Assembly (NCBI GenBank): GCA_914767715.1
Contig: OU612067.1
Coordinates: 18,791,001 to 18,855,000, forward strand
Reading direction: 5' to 3'
Length of the DNA stretch: 64,000 nucleotides
DNA from: Membranipora membranacea
Taxonomy: Eukaryota > Bryozoa > Gymnolaemata > Cheilostomatida > Membraniporidae
How positions within the stretch are numbered: position 1 is the first letter of the stretch; each line of letters opens with the position of its first letter. Positions 11,896 to 23,863 of this stretch are shown here, piece after piece. The notes beneath the pieces were generated by a model. That model was not told the DNA's origin. It searched no databases and was given only the letters and a program-made list of their open reading frames with translations. The translations under genes were made by a program, and so were the position numbers.

Positions 11896-14332
11896 CTATT
11901 TGCTTTCTCCTATTTTTAGCTTTATTTTTATCCATTCTGGCACTATGATAAGTGAACCTAAAATTGGGAAACAACTGAGAAAGTAGAAAGCGTATCTCAT
12001 ATGAGTAGCTTCCACAAAGTTGCCAGCAATAACAGGGCCAATGATTGATCCCACGCCTATCATAAAAAACACATATGATATTCTGATAGTAAAATATTGA
12101 CTGTCAGATGATCGTCCAGCAATCCAGGGTAGAATGTTATTAACATAGACGCCTTCGGCAAATCCAAATGCTATGAGTGAGGCATAAATGGTTGGTTGAG
12201 ATTTTGAAATGCTTGCAAAAATTAAGGAAAGCCCAAGCAATAAGGTAGTAAAGATTGCCACGGCATGCCTATCTAACTTCCATCGGGACAAAATCCATAT
12301 AACTATGCTACCAAGGAGTGCACTGGAGCTAGTCAACGTTACTCCTAATGCGGCCTGTTTAAGAGTCAGACCCCCGATACCTACACAAAACTCTACAACA
12401 AAGGCAAAAAATGTGTTCTCAGCAACAGAGGCAAGAACAAAATACACCAAAATAAAAAAAAATACAATGTCTTTTAGAACATGAATGTGCGAGTCAATGA
12501 TAGACTTTCTATCCTTTGTGCCCTCAGTAACGTGGTTACCCCTGCCCTCGATCCTATCAGCTTCCGCAGTCTCGGCTATTTCTGATGTGAAGGCATGGCT
12601 GGCTAGCTCAGTTTGCTTACTGTAAGCTTCTTCATCACAACCCTTTGTAGAAGCTTCTGACTGAGCCTCAGAAGTATTGCTGTCAACGCGTGGTCCTCGA
12701 TATATAAAAGTAACAGGAACAGCTAGAAACAGCATAGCTGTCCTCATCAGCATGGCGTCTCTGTACGATAATGTTTTTAAGAGGTATTCTAGGAGTACTG
12801 GACAAACGGCCATTCCCACTGCAGAAAAAGTGAGTAAGCCTGTTAGTACGACATCTTTGTACTTGTCAAAGTACACTTCTATGATATCTGCTGCTGCTAT
12901 ATTCAGGATTGAAGCGCCGCATGCTGAAATGAGTTATAAAACAATTAACAATATAAGTCCAAGCAGACCATTTGGATATGCTAAAGGTTGTCTTCACTGA
13001 CAAAAAGAGGACACAAGTCCCAAATATATATACATAATATATATATATATATATATTGTTGGTAGATTGTAAACAAATACGCATTAAGCTAGTTCAGGTT
13101 CTGTTCTCCCTGGGGCCTGGTTGGTTGGATTGCAATAACAGTTTTCTCTCGGAATATGGTTCTCGAAGGAATTTTACTACTTTCTATATACACATAACCG
13201 AAGGTTACGATGGTGGCTAACCGTTACAATCATACTAACCCTCAATTACAGCAAAGCTGATGATGACATGCCAATACTTTGTAGCAAAGGCTGATGCCAC
13301 GGATGAACCTATCAGAAGAAGAGCTCCAAGCATCTGAGTTCTCCAGGTGCCGACAGTGCGAATTATAACAGTTACTATTGGACCTGCAAGCAAAAAAATA
13401 GTAGATCAACTAAGTTTCAAAACTCCTGATATCTAGTTTGTTATGAACTGTGCTATATTAAAGCTAGGACTGATCACATAACTAAGCTCCTACTCACAAT
13501 AAACATCATTCAAACAATCCAGAAATTTCAAACAACAAAGGTAAGACAACTCCAATTTATCAAACTGAAAATCCAGGGAGTTAGGTAAAGTAGGGAGGGT
13601 GGAACGCCCCTGCAGAGGAGCAGATTAGAAACCCAGTGTAGATCAGGTACAGCCCAGCTAAATATCAGTAAATTGTGATCATCTCATACCATAATGAGGT
13701 TGCGGAAAAACATTTAATGAGTGGTTAAAGCATCTACGAAATGAAGACTTGAATCCAAGTTGTTTTTGCAGCTGGTCAGCTTTAAAAAACCTGTCACTCT
13801 TGGAGTAAAGAGACATTGAATCTGGCCCTTTCAATAACTGCTGGTGAGAAAGGAGAGACCTGGTGTGAGGTCACATAAGGATTTTCGATCAACTTTTCGA
13901 ATATGAAACCAAGTGTTTTCCCCTAAAAGTGTGAGAAATCTGTCCATGAATCTGCAGAGCAGCATTTCTCACCATGCTCAAACACCCATCAGTGTGTTGA
14001 GCAGCTTTGCATCCTCTGGCGGAGGGATTATTGCACGAAGAGCAAGTTATAAAGTAATCATTATATAAATAAAATCATGACAGTATTCTCTTTTGTCACT
14101 ATATTTTTCAATTTTTAAAAATAAATATATAAATTATTAGCTCACCAGTAAGGAAGAAGAATGCAGCCATAACAGAAGGTGCCCATGCTGCCTCATCTGT
14201 GGATATATCAAACTTATCTCCCCATATATAAGCTAGTACAGATATACTTCCATATGTTGATATACCTGTCAGAAAAATGGCAACAAAAGCTGCTGCCATA
14301 ACCAACCAAGAATATGCAGAGTCTTGCTTCAT
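11896..14332 (-). CDS. SLC16-like MFS transporter, copy 3
   Basis: Coding exons 14332-14146, 13383-13240 and 12923-11896 join in phase 1 at both introns and give 452 residues. The start at MKQDSAYSW matches copy 4 (MKKDSAYSW); a longer in-frame upstream extension is probably 5' untranslated sequence. Exon 3 opens with ACGASILNIAAADIIEVYF, equivalent to the other copies, and carries FDKYKDVVLTGLLTF in the SLC16 signature position near residue 129. The central loop is shorter than in copies 1 and 2. The C-terminus is abrupt (WIKIKLKIGESK). Much of exon 3 is nearly identical to copy 4, pointing to a recent duplication or gene conversion. A possible AATAAA on the minus strand lies at 11577-11572. 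Likely a plasma-membrane carrier; substrate unknown. Confidence 0.88.
13021..13056. repeat. AT dinucleotide microsatellite
   Basis: A run of alternating AT lies in intron 2 of MFS copy 3. Similar runs occur near 22577-22600 and 23828-23860. Nothing suggests a function. Confidence 0.8.
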
Positions 14333-14821
14333 CTCGTTCCCTGAGTAGTAGATCTGTCTGAGATCAGGTGAAAATAACAAATCCGGCGCAGAGCACAGGA
14401 TGGATAATGAATTGATAGTTTGGTTGGGATGAGCAACTTTCACAGTTCCACTCTTCATGAATATTTGCACTGTTATGAACGGTGTGATAATATTGTAAAG
14501 GGATGGAATGAGTGAATTTATATTCATTATAAATTGTATACAGTTGGTACCTAAAGTTAAAGCCAATATTTTGTTAACATCTTATGACATTTGACATTGG
14601 ATGGTCTGGATTCTACGAGTTCAAACACAGGTGAGAAGCTATGATGGGCATATTGCAAGGAACCTACATATTAATCTACCAGCTTTGCTTAAAAAATAGT
14701 CTGCTCTCAACAGCCTACATGAAATGTTTACATGATGTCCGAACAAACAGGTAATACTATCAAGTGAAAGATATCCTGCCTCAGCATCACTTCACTTTTA
14801 TTCCATGCAAGACTAAGACAC

Positions 14822-15455
14822 AAACAAGTGGCTCAATGGTGTGAAGAGCACAATATGATTGCTAACGCGAATAAATCATATGCTATGAACATCTGCAACA
14901 AGTATGCCAAGGTGCAGAATGAACAAACCACCAGCTTGACCCTTGGCGGTCAGGACATACCACAAGTCAACACGACCAACTTTCTCGGAGTAAAAATTGA
15001 TGATCACCTTAGCCTCGAGCAATATGTGAACCAAATCGGGAGCCGGGTCAAACCCAAGACGTTCGTACTGCTCAAACTCAAGCGGGCTGGAATCCCACAA
15101 AACATCCTCACGTGACCTGCATACGACCTTTAATGATGTATGCGAGTCCAGTCCAGTGTGGTATCCGATGACAACAGTAGACGCACTTGAGCGACTAACC
15201 AGCTTAGAAAATCTCTCTCTGAAAATCATCTGCCCGGCCACGATAGCTATGAAGAGCGCCTGTCTGCTCTTAACATCATCTTGCTCGCCACATTTCTAGA
15301 TAAATCATGTACTGATTACGCTAGAAAAGTCGGAAACTCTACGCCGATCAGCCAGACTAAAACAACGCCAGACAGACACCAAGTGTAGCTCTGCTCTGAG
15401 ATCGAGCACAGTACTAATGAAGTATAGCAATGCCGGCTGTATTAATTATAAAGAA
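14822..15455 (+). pseudogene. Decayed non-LTR retrotransposon fragment (RT thumb region)
   Basis: The frame 14828-15115 reads WCEEHNMIANANKSYAM followed by FLGVKIDDHLSLEQYV, the region just after the polymerase FADD motif in CR1/L2/Jockey-type elements. After the stop at 15113 the similarity continues in other frames (YASPV, then ALERLTSLENLSLKIICP, then ERLSALNII). At least two frameshifts or stops have therefore accumulated. It is 5'-truncated and dead. It belongs to a different lineage from the intact copy at 20140, judging by the unlike sequence. Confidence 0.7.
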
Positions 15456-16580
15456 TAAACTAAACTGATCAGTTTTTTATATTTCACTTTTATACCCAGG
15501 ATGCCTCCTCTTTTTCTACAAAAACCTATAACGGTCGCTGCTAATTTTTAGTCTGCTACCAATGGTTAGTAATAAAGATAATAATAATAATAATAATAAT
15601 AATATAGTGATGGCAGCTGTTGACTTAATATCAAATATAAACAGGACTCTGGGATGGCTGTGACGGGAGAAATCCCTCAACAATATCATCAAACCTCAGT
15701 CTAGCCCACAGTGTAGGGATTGAACCAGGATTGATTCGATCCCATGCCACCTGCCTCTTGTCAACAGCTCGCAAGAGAGCAACTTCAAAGGCAGGCAACT
15801 AAACTTGATCTATTTAGGGATATGTTCTCTCAATATTGCCAAACATCTACAGCTTTAGTGAATGTGTACTATTGACTAGTCAGCAGGGCTAGTAAATAAC
15901 AGCTTATGCATTGAACCAAGGGGTTGAACCATAGAAGTAATAGGGTGCAGACAGTGCAACAAGTACAACAAAAAGAATTATGATTATGGAAAACTTTGAA
16001 CTATTTCTATGTGCTGTCACCAGAAAATTGGTATGATTTTCATCCTTATCTGTATGATTGAGCAGTCAAATACTTCCATATTTATATCACTTTTAATCTT
16101 ATTCAATATAGCAAACCTTGCTGTTAACTTTCCCTAAGGGCAGCTTAACAACATTATTTTGGGACTAGCTGTATCCTAATATATCGAGTAGCCATGGTGA
16201 CTGAAATGACACATATTTCCCACATTGTACATAACAGATCATATGGATGCGCACGCAGTTTAGTGAATCAATCGCTCATCACTGTGTTCCCTGCCAAAGA
16301 ATAATCTCATATTCAATAAAAGTCTGAGGAGTTGTATAGCCCTACGGTAGAGTTAGACAACTTCCAGCTGCGAGAATGTAGTCCACTATACCATAAAATC
16401 AAAAGTCCTATCTGCAGTTATAGCCAGACTACAACACTGTATTCAGTTGCTGTTAAGGTGGTGTTGTCAGAGCAAACACTATGTATTGAGTGTGAAAATC
16501 GAAGACTGTTATCCTTATCTCTCACAGAAATACGAAGTATGACAGCACTGCTGCATACTTCATACAACATGTTCCGTTAG

Positions 16581-16658
16581 CATCTCTATCAACCAATAAG
16601 ATAAGTTTACTCAAAGGTGATCATCTCTATCAACCAATAAGATAAGTTTACTCAAAGG
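16581..16658. repeat. 41-bp tandem duplication
   Basis: The stretch starting CATCTCTATCAACCAATAAG at 16581 is repeated at 16622 with no visible change over about 37 bases. It looks like a recent simple duplication. Confidence 0.85.
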
Positions 16659-17794
16659 TCAGATGAGGTGTGAAAGGTGAAGCTGCTTGAAAAGAGAATT
16701 CTCAATGTGATCAAATTGGTATCAAAATCGTCACTTTTTAGACAGTGTAATATCTAATATTGACACACTGAAGATAGCTCTTATTAGAGAGGAATCCCGG
16801 CCCGACAGCATTAAATGTATTTGGTATTTGTAATGTGGTTTTTGTTGAGACCATATTTCATGTACTGAGTAGCTTTATAACCTCAAAAAAACTGGTGCCG
16901 GTGTAGTAAGCCTAGTTCTGAGGGGTTCAGTGTCAGAGTTAGCATAAAAAACCTTGACCATGGCCTTTAAATTAACAAAACCATTGCTACTGTACTTCAA
17001 TGTCTTGACATCACCCACAATCAGATCTCAATGCCTCAACGCTAATGAACTATGCTAGAGGAGAAAATGTTAGCTTAAAATTTGAACTCATTCGGGGTGG
17101 CTTAATTCTAACTAGCATCAATTTTTGACTAACTGAGACCGTGAGTGTCTGTCAAATGTTAAAGTCGTGTGAACATGCTAGCCAGATTTATATTTAACAA
17201 TTTTTGAAAAGGCAGACTATGTCTATGAAGTCAGTAAAGTCAAGAATATGTCACTTCAAAGTAACAAGCCTTAAGTGGTTGGTACTGATATATATTTTTT
17301 GTGACGTTATAAAAATCAAGGAAATGATCCAATAGACACACTACGTATTGAGAACTTTAATAATATAACCATAATGACACAGCTACTTCATGACGAGAAA
17401 CATATTATCCGTGCCTATCTAGAGAGATGTATGACAGAGCGTTTGAGTTTCACAAGTTCCTGGGTAGCCAATGGCATGGCTCTGAGCAGAACCAACCCGT
17501 TTGCTAGTGATGTGATAGTGATAGAAATAATTCAATCAATCATACGCTTAAGTCCACAGAGACATGGCAGTGATGGTGTTGCATAACATTATACGAGCGA
17601 GATGGTGTTGCCATTTACGTCAATTAATTAATTAATTAAAAAAAAATTTTCTTTTGGAGAGATAAACGCAACTTCATTGATTTGATGGTTATTGCAATGT
17701 GGCTTGCCACAGTCGGTTTTTACTTTGCTGGTCAGCTAGGGTCAATGACCCACAACAGCCAAATCAGGTAGTACTAGACAAACAGTACACCCGG

Positions 17795-17855
17795 TGTGGC
17801 TCAGATTGAACCCAGGACCTTGTGATCCTGACACCTCTAACGCTGAGCTATTGTG
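17795..17855 (-). repeat. tRNA-like (SINE-type) sequence
   Basis: On the minus strand ATAGCTCAGCGTTAGAGG (about 17834-17851) resembles an A box and GGTTCAATC (17804-17812) a B box. The spacing suits a tRNA-derived promoter. The outer stems do not pair well, so it is a relic or SINE head. Confidence 0.45.
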
Positions 17856-19462
17856 AGCAATAAAGATCAATTTTGTGTCCTGCGACTCATACTCCACCTC
17901 ATACTTAATTCCTGAATCTGTATATCAGCTATAATACATTATACTATAACTAAAACTTAGTGTCCGTCGTGTTCAGTGTTCCACACATTCATGACCTGAG
18001 TCATCATCTTTGTATTGGTTTTTACTATGCTAAAATAGTAAAAGATCATCAAAGGAGCATGTGCGGACATATCGCCTACTATTGGCTTAATGTCTGCAGG
18101 GCTGTCAACCTGGGAGGATCCAAATCTTGAGTTCTGTCAAAACCGTGTTGAGTATTGGCACTTGGAAGCCACAAACTGCCTTGTGAATAAGCCGCTTAAG
18201 TTTTTGGGGCTCAGTAAGCCTCACAAACCCTCCCCTAGTGAGCGTTCTAGGGATGATTTTCGATGGTTTTAAGGGGGAAATTTTCAGTTTACAATTGTAG
18301 GCAGCTAGATCTATCAACAAAATTTCAACTGTATATTTTGATATTCCCTAATTTAGACGGATAAGAGGCAATATCTGAGTTGTTAGCTCACATTCTTAAA
18401 TCCGCTAAGTTGCCTGTGCTCAACCCAAAACCTGAGTAACTAGGGCTAAATCTGAGTGGTTGAGAGCCCTGAATTGTCTGACCGATGTTATTTTCATTAG
18501 TTGATATCTCCATTCCTAGTTATCAGATCTCAATCTAATTGTTCATACAGTACATACGGGCCAAGATGGTGTTCGCAGGTATGAGATAAGTGCAGATAAC
18601 TTGTGGAGGTTATAAGTCATAAGCCCGAGAGAAACTTCTTGCGCCCTGGAAATGCTGCATCTTCCAACAATTGAGAGGGACCCAGTGTACAGTGGTGAAG
18701 GAGGGAGCAGTCTATCTGAACCTGAGCGGTATCAATGTATTCCCATGGATGAACCTGAGTTAATTTTGTGGCTGTTTGATCCATGGGGATACTTCCAGGT
18801 TCAAGTAGATATGATGTCAAATCCATCTTATAGTTAGGAGTCCGTGTCAAAAGTTGAAAAGCTGATTTTCATATTTTATTTTGTGACTGTCCATGGTAGT
18901 GGGGGAGATACCCATTTTCCCTATTTGTCATTGTGATATCTTTGGGAGAGAATTGTAAATTCTGCGGGTTAACATATCAATTATTTGATCTTGACACAAT
19001 TGGCTTTGCAAGGAAAATAAATTTAACAATCACGTACCCAGATTAGGTCATGAGATCAAGGGGTAATATGAATATTTTACACCTCGATGAGACTATGTGA
19101 CCCAAGTCAAGTTACAGGAGCTGTGTCAACACAACAAGGGCGGCATGTACAAAGCATTCTGGTATCGGCGACCAAGTAGTGCCACCATCTAACATTGGAA
19201 CAATTGGCTAATTTCCATGTCTGTTTCCTGCAAGCGGAAGCTATTGACACATGACACATTCTGAACGCTATTTCTAAAACTTCAAAATGCATTGATTGGT
19301 GTTTCAGTTATTTTTGGATGTCTAAAATCAATGATAAATAGGTCTTTAATAAGAAAAGGAACAAGGAAACGGTGCACTTGGTTGGGTCAGGATGTCAAAT
19401 ATGACGACAGTTTATTATGGTGTCAGATGTCATGGTTATGCAACTGTCACTGTGTCTAAAAG

Positions 19463-19469
19463 TATAAAA
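19463..19469 (+). promoter_or_regulatory. TATA box of the secreted repeat protein gene
   Basis: TATAAAA stands 72 bases before the start codon at 19541. This predicts transcription from about 19493, near TTCATTACTG, and a 5' leader of roughly 50 nt. A TATA promoter suits a regulated, tissue-specific secreted product; that use is inference. Confidence 0.6.
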
Positions 19470-19540
19470 CAGCAGCCTATGGAGGATTGTCTTCATTACT
19501 GTGTAGTGGATTGTTTAAACACTAAAAGGTGATACTGAAA

Positions 19541-22500
19541 ATGAATTGTGTTATCATCTTATCCTGTCTTCTGTCTTTCTCCCTTCTGTCAGATGGTAAG
19601 TCTTTATCTCTCCTGATATCATACGTGTGTCGCTAGCCTTGTCATGTGGCTACATTTTTGTTTTAGGTGGTACCTCCCGAAATAAAAATGATGATTCTGT
19701 TGTACTATTTTCTGTTAGTATTTTACTGTACTATGATAGCCAACGTGTCATCAGGGAGATTTCTCTCCACTGTTATAACAGGGCCAACATTGCCCAACTT
19801 TATAATAAGAATCCCAACACATTTCACCACAGATATATATATATATATACACACATTTGTGCAATAAAGTGTCATATATTATATATCCCACTATTGTACC
19901 CGTAAAAACCCTGGACAATATATATATAGTGGCTATCAGTGTGTAGGGCATATCTTTGCATTGGAGTTGTCCGACCATGTCAGGCTATTTTATCTACCAT
20001 TAATTACTATTGGGTTAAGGATGCCCAACATGATTATTTAAGAGGATTTAAGACATGATTTTTGTGTGGGTCATTAAAAATGACTCCTTATTTTTGAGTG
20101 ACACTTAGTTGGGGCCAAATACACACAGATGACACTTAAAAGCACAGATTTGAATCTATAGGCAATGAGAGTCTATTGGATCATATTTATGCAAGCAAAA
20201 ACTTAGAAGTTGAAAAATCTGGGATTTTGACTTGTGACAGAACTGTTTCTGATCATTACGCTACCTTTGTAATATTAAAAGTTAGTAAAATAATAAGGCC
20301 TAGACGAAAACTCATACATTTCCGCAACTTTAAATCTATTGATAACATTGCTTTCTTTAATCATGCTAAGTCATTGCCTTTTTTACAACTTTGTTCTGAT
20401 ACATCTAGGAGCCTTGATGAGAGAATTGATTTATTTGATTCACTCATCTCAAATCTATTGAACAATCATGCACCTATCATGACTAGGAGAATACGTCACC
20501 ACAAAAATCCATGGATGAATAGCTCACTGCTTCGATTGATACGTTTCAAAAATCAGACATACAAATCCATTTTCAAATCTCCCAAAAACCAAAATATTCA
20601 ACCTTCAACATTAGATGACTTTAGAAAACTTAAAAGCTATACACTAAATCAGATTAGAAAAGCCAAAAAGTATTATTACATTGATAAACTAAATGATTCT
20701 AAATCATCCTTCTACCAAACATGTGGAACTCTTTTGGGAAAAGCGGACAAGAAAAGTGAAATTGACTCTTTAGTGTTCAATAACACTTTAGTAACAGATG
20801 AAAAAGAGATCGCTAATACATTTAACACCTTCTTCACGTCAATTTGCTCTCAACAGAAACTGGATGTTAAGGAGGCATGTCAACATATGACGTATAAAAC
20901 TCCTCTAACCAAGTTTGAATTTACTAAAATTTCAACTGAACAAGTACGTCGCAAACTTCTTTCAATGTCGCCCAAAAAGAGAGGAGGTGTTGAAAAAATT
21001 CCAACTTTTATATATCAAATCTTATCAAACATTATTGCTTTACCTATAACAATTCTCATCAATGAAAGCTTTCTCACAAAAAGTTTTCCTAGTTCTTTAA
21101 AAATGGCATTGGTTACACCTATCTTTAAGAAAGGTGACCATACAAATCCCTCTAATTACAGACCAATTTCTTCACTGCCAATTATGTCTAAAATCTTTGA
21201 AACATTTATGAATGACCAACTGTCTACATTCCTTACAAGTCATAAATTACTGAATATTAGACAATTTGGATTCCGTAAGAGCCATTCGTGTGAGCAGCTT
21301 TTACTCAGTCTTCTAGATGTCTGGAAATCAAAACTTGATTCTTCTTCACCTTGCTATATTTCAGCATTATCATTGGACGTTAGAAAGGCATTTGATTCAG
21401 TAAATCATCAACTTTTGCTCACCAAATTAAAATATCTCTATATAGCAGAATCTGCTCAATCAATGCTATCGTCATATTTGAATAATAGATTACAGTGTTT
21501 TAAAGTAGGCAATGCCACATCTGGAGTTCTAAATATTAAAAGTGGTGTTCCTCAAGGTTCAATTTTGGGGCCATTGCTTTTCAATATTGCCATAAATGAT
21601 TTATTAGGAAAATTTTCAAATTCATTTGCCTTTGCTGATGATACTTTGATTTTTGAGATATCCGATTCTCTAAATGAAGCAATATCAAAATCAGAATCTC
21701 TTGTTACAATGGTAACAAATTGGTATTCTGTCAATGGTTTTAATCTAAATTTAGACAAAACCCAGTTTTGTGTATTTTCAAACAGAAAGGTTGAAACAAT
21801 ACCTAATCTTGTTTCAAATAATGTACAAATCAAATCAGCAACTTCAATTAAACTCTTAGGCGTGATCTTGGACCAGCATCTGTCATTGAAGACCTATGTT
21901 GAGTCCCTGGTATTAAAATCTAACAGAGTTTTATTCTGTCTCTCTAAAATTCGAAAATTTGTCAATCCTTCACATCTGCTTCAAGCTTATAAATCCTATG
22001 TTCGTCCCATCTTGGAGTATTGTTCTTCTCTGTTATTAAATACTTCTGATTACAACTCTAACTTGTTAGAACTTTGTCAAAACAGAGCCATCAGGATAAT
22101 TCTTGGTACCAACTCATTTTTTTCTATCTCAACTGGTCGTGAGATTTTGAATCTTTCCACTCTGAGTGACAGGAGGAGGGCAACTTTTGATAGGTTTGTC
22201 AATAATGCCACTCTAGGCAAGAACACATCATTTTTCATCCTTAAACTAATCAATTCCTGCAAAATGCACAATAGAGTTTTGCGGTCAGGACGTAGAATAA
22301 TTAAACCAAAATATAGGACTAAATATGGTAAAACAAGATTTTTAAACCAATTCATTTCATTTAGTAAATCGTAATAATATATATCAATCAATCACATACT
22401 GTAAAAAATTTTCTCCCAACTGATTATCATTTCTGTCCATATCTATAAATATTTTTCTTTCTTTTTTGTTTTGTTTATGAGGTCAAAAAGTTGTTATTTT

Positions 22501-23825
22501 CCTTTGTTTATGACATACTTATGCATATGAAAACCTCAATAAAAACATTATAATAAAAAAAAAAAAATAATATTTATATATATATATATATATATATATC
22601 GATTTTATTAGCTGATTAAGTCATTTTACTTAGTAAAGATGGTTCAACTTCTGTAACATGTCAAATCTAATAAAAGAAAAAACCGCTCATTATTATTATT
22701 AAGTCTAGTATCGTATAGTCTAGTCATCGATATCTCGAGTCTGAGGATCGGGACTGAGAATCACTGATAAAATTAATTCAAATTCATTAACTACACAATA
22801 TATTTTAGTATTTAATAATATTGGAATATTACGTATTTCTAGATCTTACCTCATTTCTATAACTGTAAACCTGATAATGAATATTTTTATTGAAAAAATA
22901 GCATCGTGCTATCATCGACCAACCAAGTTTGATATTACGTAAATTGCCCGGAGTTATCATTTCTCTTGGAGAGGCATTTACTTGAAAATTTAGGACATTG
23001 ACATTCCTACTTAACTATACATATGACAGCATTGCTGACACAATTTCTGGCATCACTGTATTCTTGAGTTTAAACAGTCTGGAAAGCAGCTATATTATAT
23101 TTGGGTCACAAAACATAGGTGATCAATGATCGCTGAACCATTTTAACAATTTAAAGAGAGGATCACATCTATGACAAAATTATCTCGACTAGATCATCTA
23201 GATCATGATTAATGTTTAATTTAACCATATGTTTGATTTTCTTTTCCGTATATTTGTTAATCTCTGTCTTCTAAGACATTATAATATGGTATACCAATCA
23301 ATTCTCCAAACACCAAACATTATAATTTTTTTCTCCTTTTTTTCCTCCAAATTTTGCCATAATTATTTTGGCACGCTATGGAAAACATCCGTCAAGGAAG
23401 ATATTGTCTGCCAAATAAAATAGTGTATAATAATAATTCCAATATGATGATTGCATTATGATGATAATTGGAGAAATCTGTAATGTGTTTTAAAGGGCAA
23501 GTGATAGGCAGTGTGAGCGGATCCAGCCAGACTAACGGTGATGGATCTATAACGATAACAGCTACTGTGGCTGGAGGAAGTCCGCTGGCTGACACCTTCA
23601 CATGGACACTGCCAGACTCCTCTACTATAACTCCAGGACAAACCAGCGGCTCCTTCTCTGCCAGCAATGCACAGGTATGTAATATTTCATGATTTCGGCC
23701 AGTGATAATTTTTGGTAATAGGATTATCAACATTTTTTTTGGCGCCGACTCAGAAACAGTTCTGTATCTGTTAACAAATCTAAATGCTCAGATATTTGAA
23801 TGAGTGTCTTATGCCTAGTACCCCA

Positions 23826-23863
<38 letters not shown>

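Larger units (their letters stand above)
14333..19462. other. Intergenic region with repeat relics, no supported gene
   Basis: About 5 kb between MFS copy 3 and the secreted-protein gene. It contains a decayed LINE fragment (14822-15455), an AAT microsatellite near 15576-15604, a lone copy of the 5629-6014 element end near 15800, a 41-bp tandem duplication at 16581 and a tRNA-like sequence near 17800. A 70-codon open frame at 17374-17586 has no recognisable domain and I do not call it a gene. Confidence 0.5.

Noticed and set aside
17374-17586. 70-codon open frame
   Set aside because: No domain, signal peptide, repeat or splice support; its length is within chance for this composition.
19667-19867. 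Hydrophobic 66-codon frame just after exon 1 of the secreted gene
   Set aside because: It could be an alternative exon with a signal-like start, but it runs into an AT microsatellite and lacks a fitting donor; the model without it is complete and in frame.
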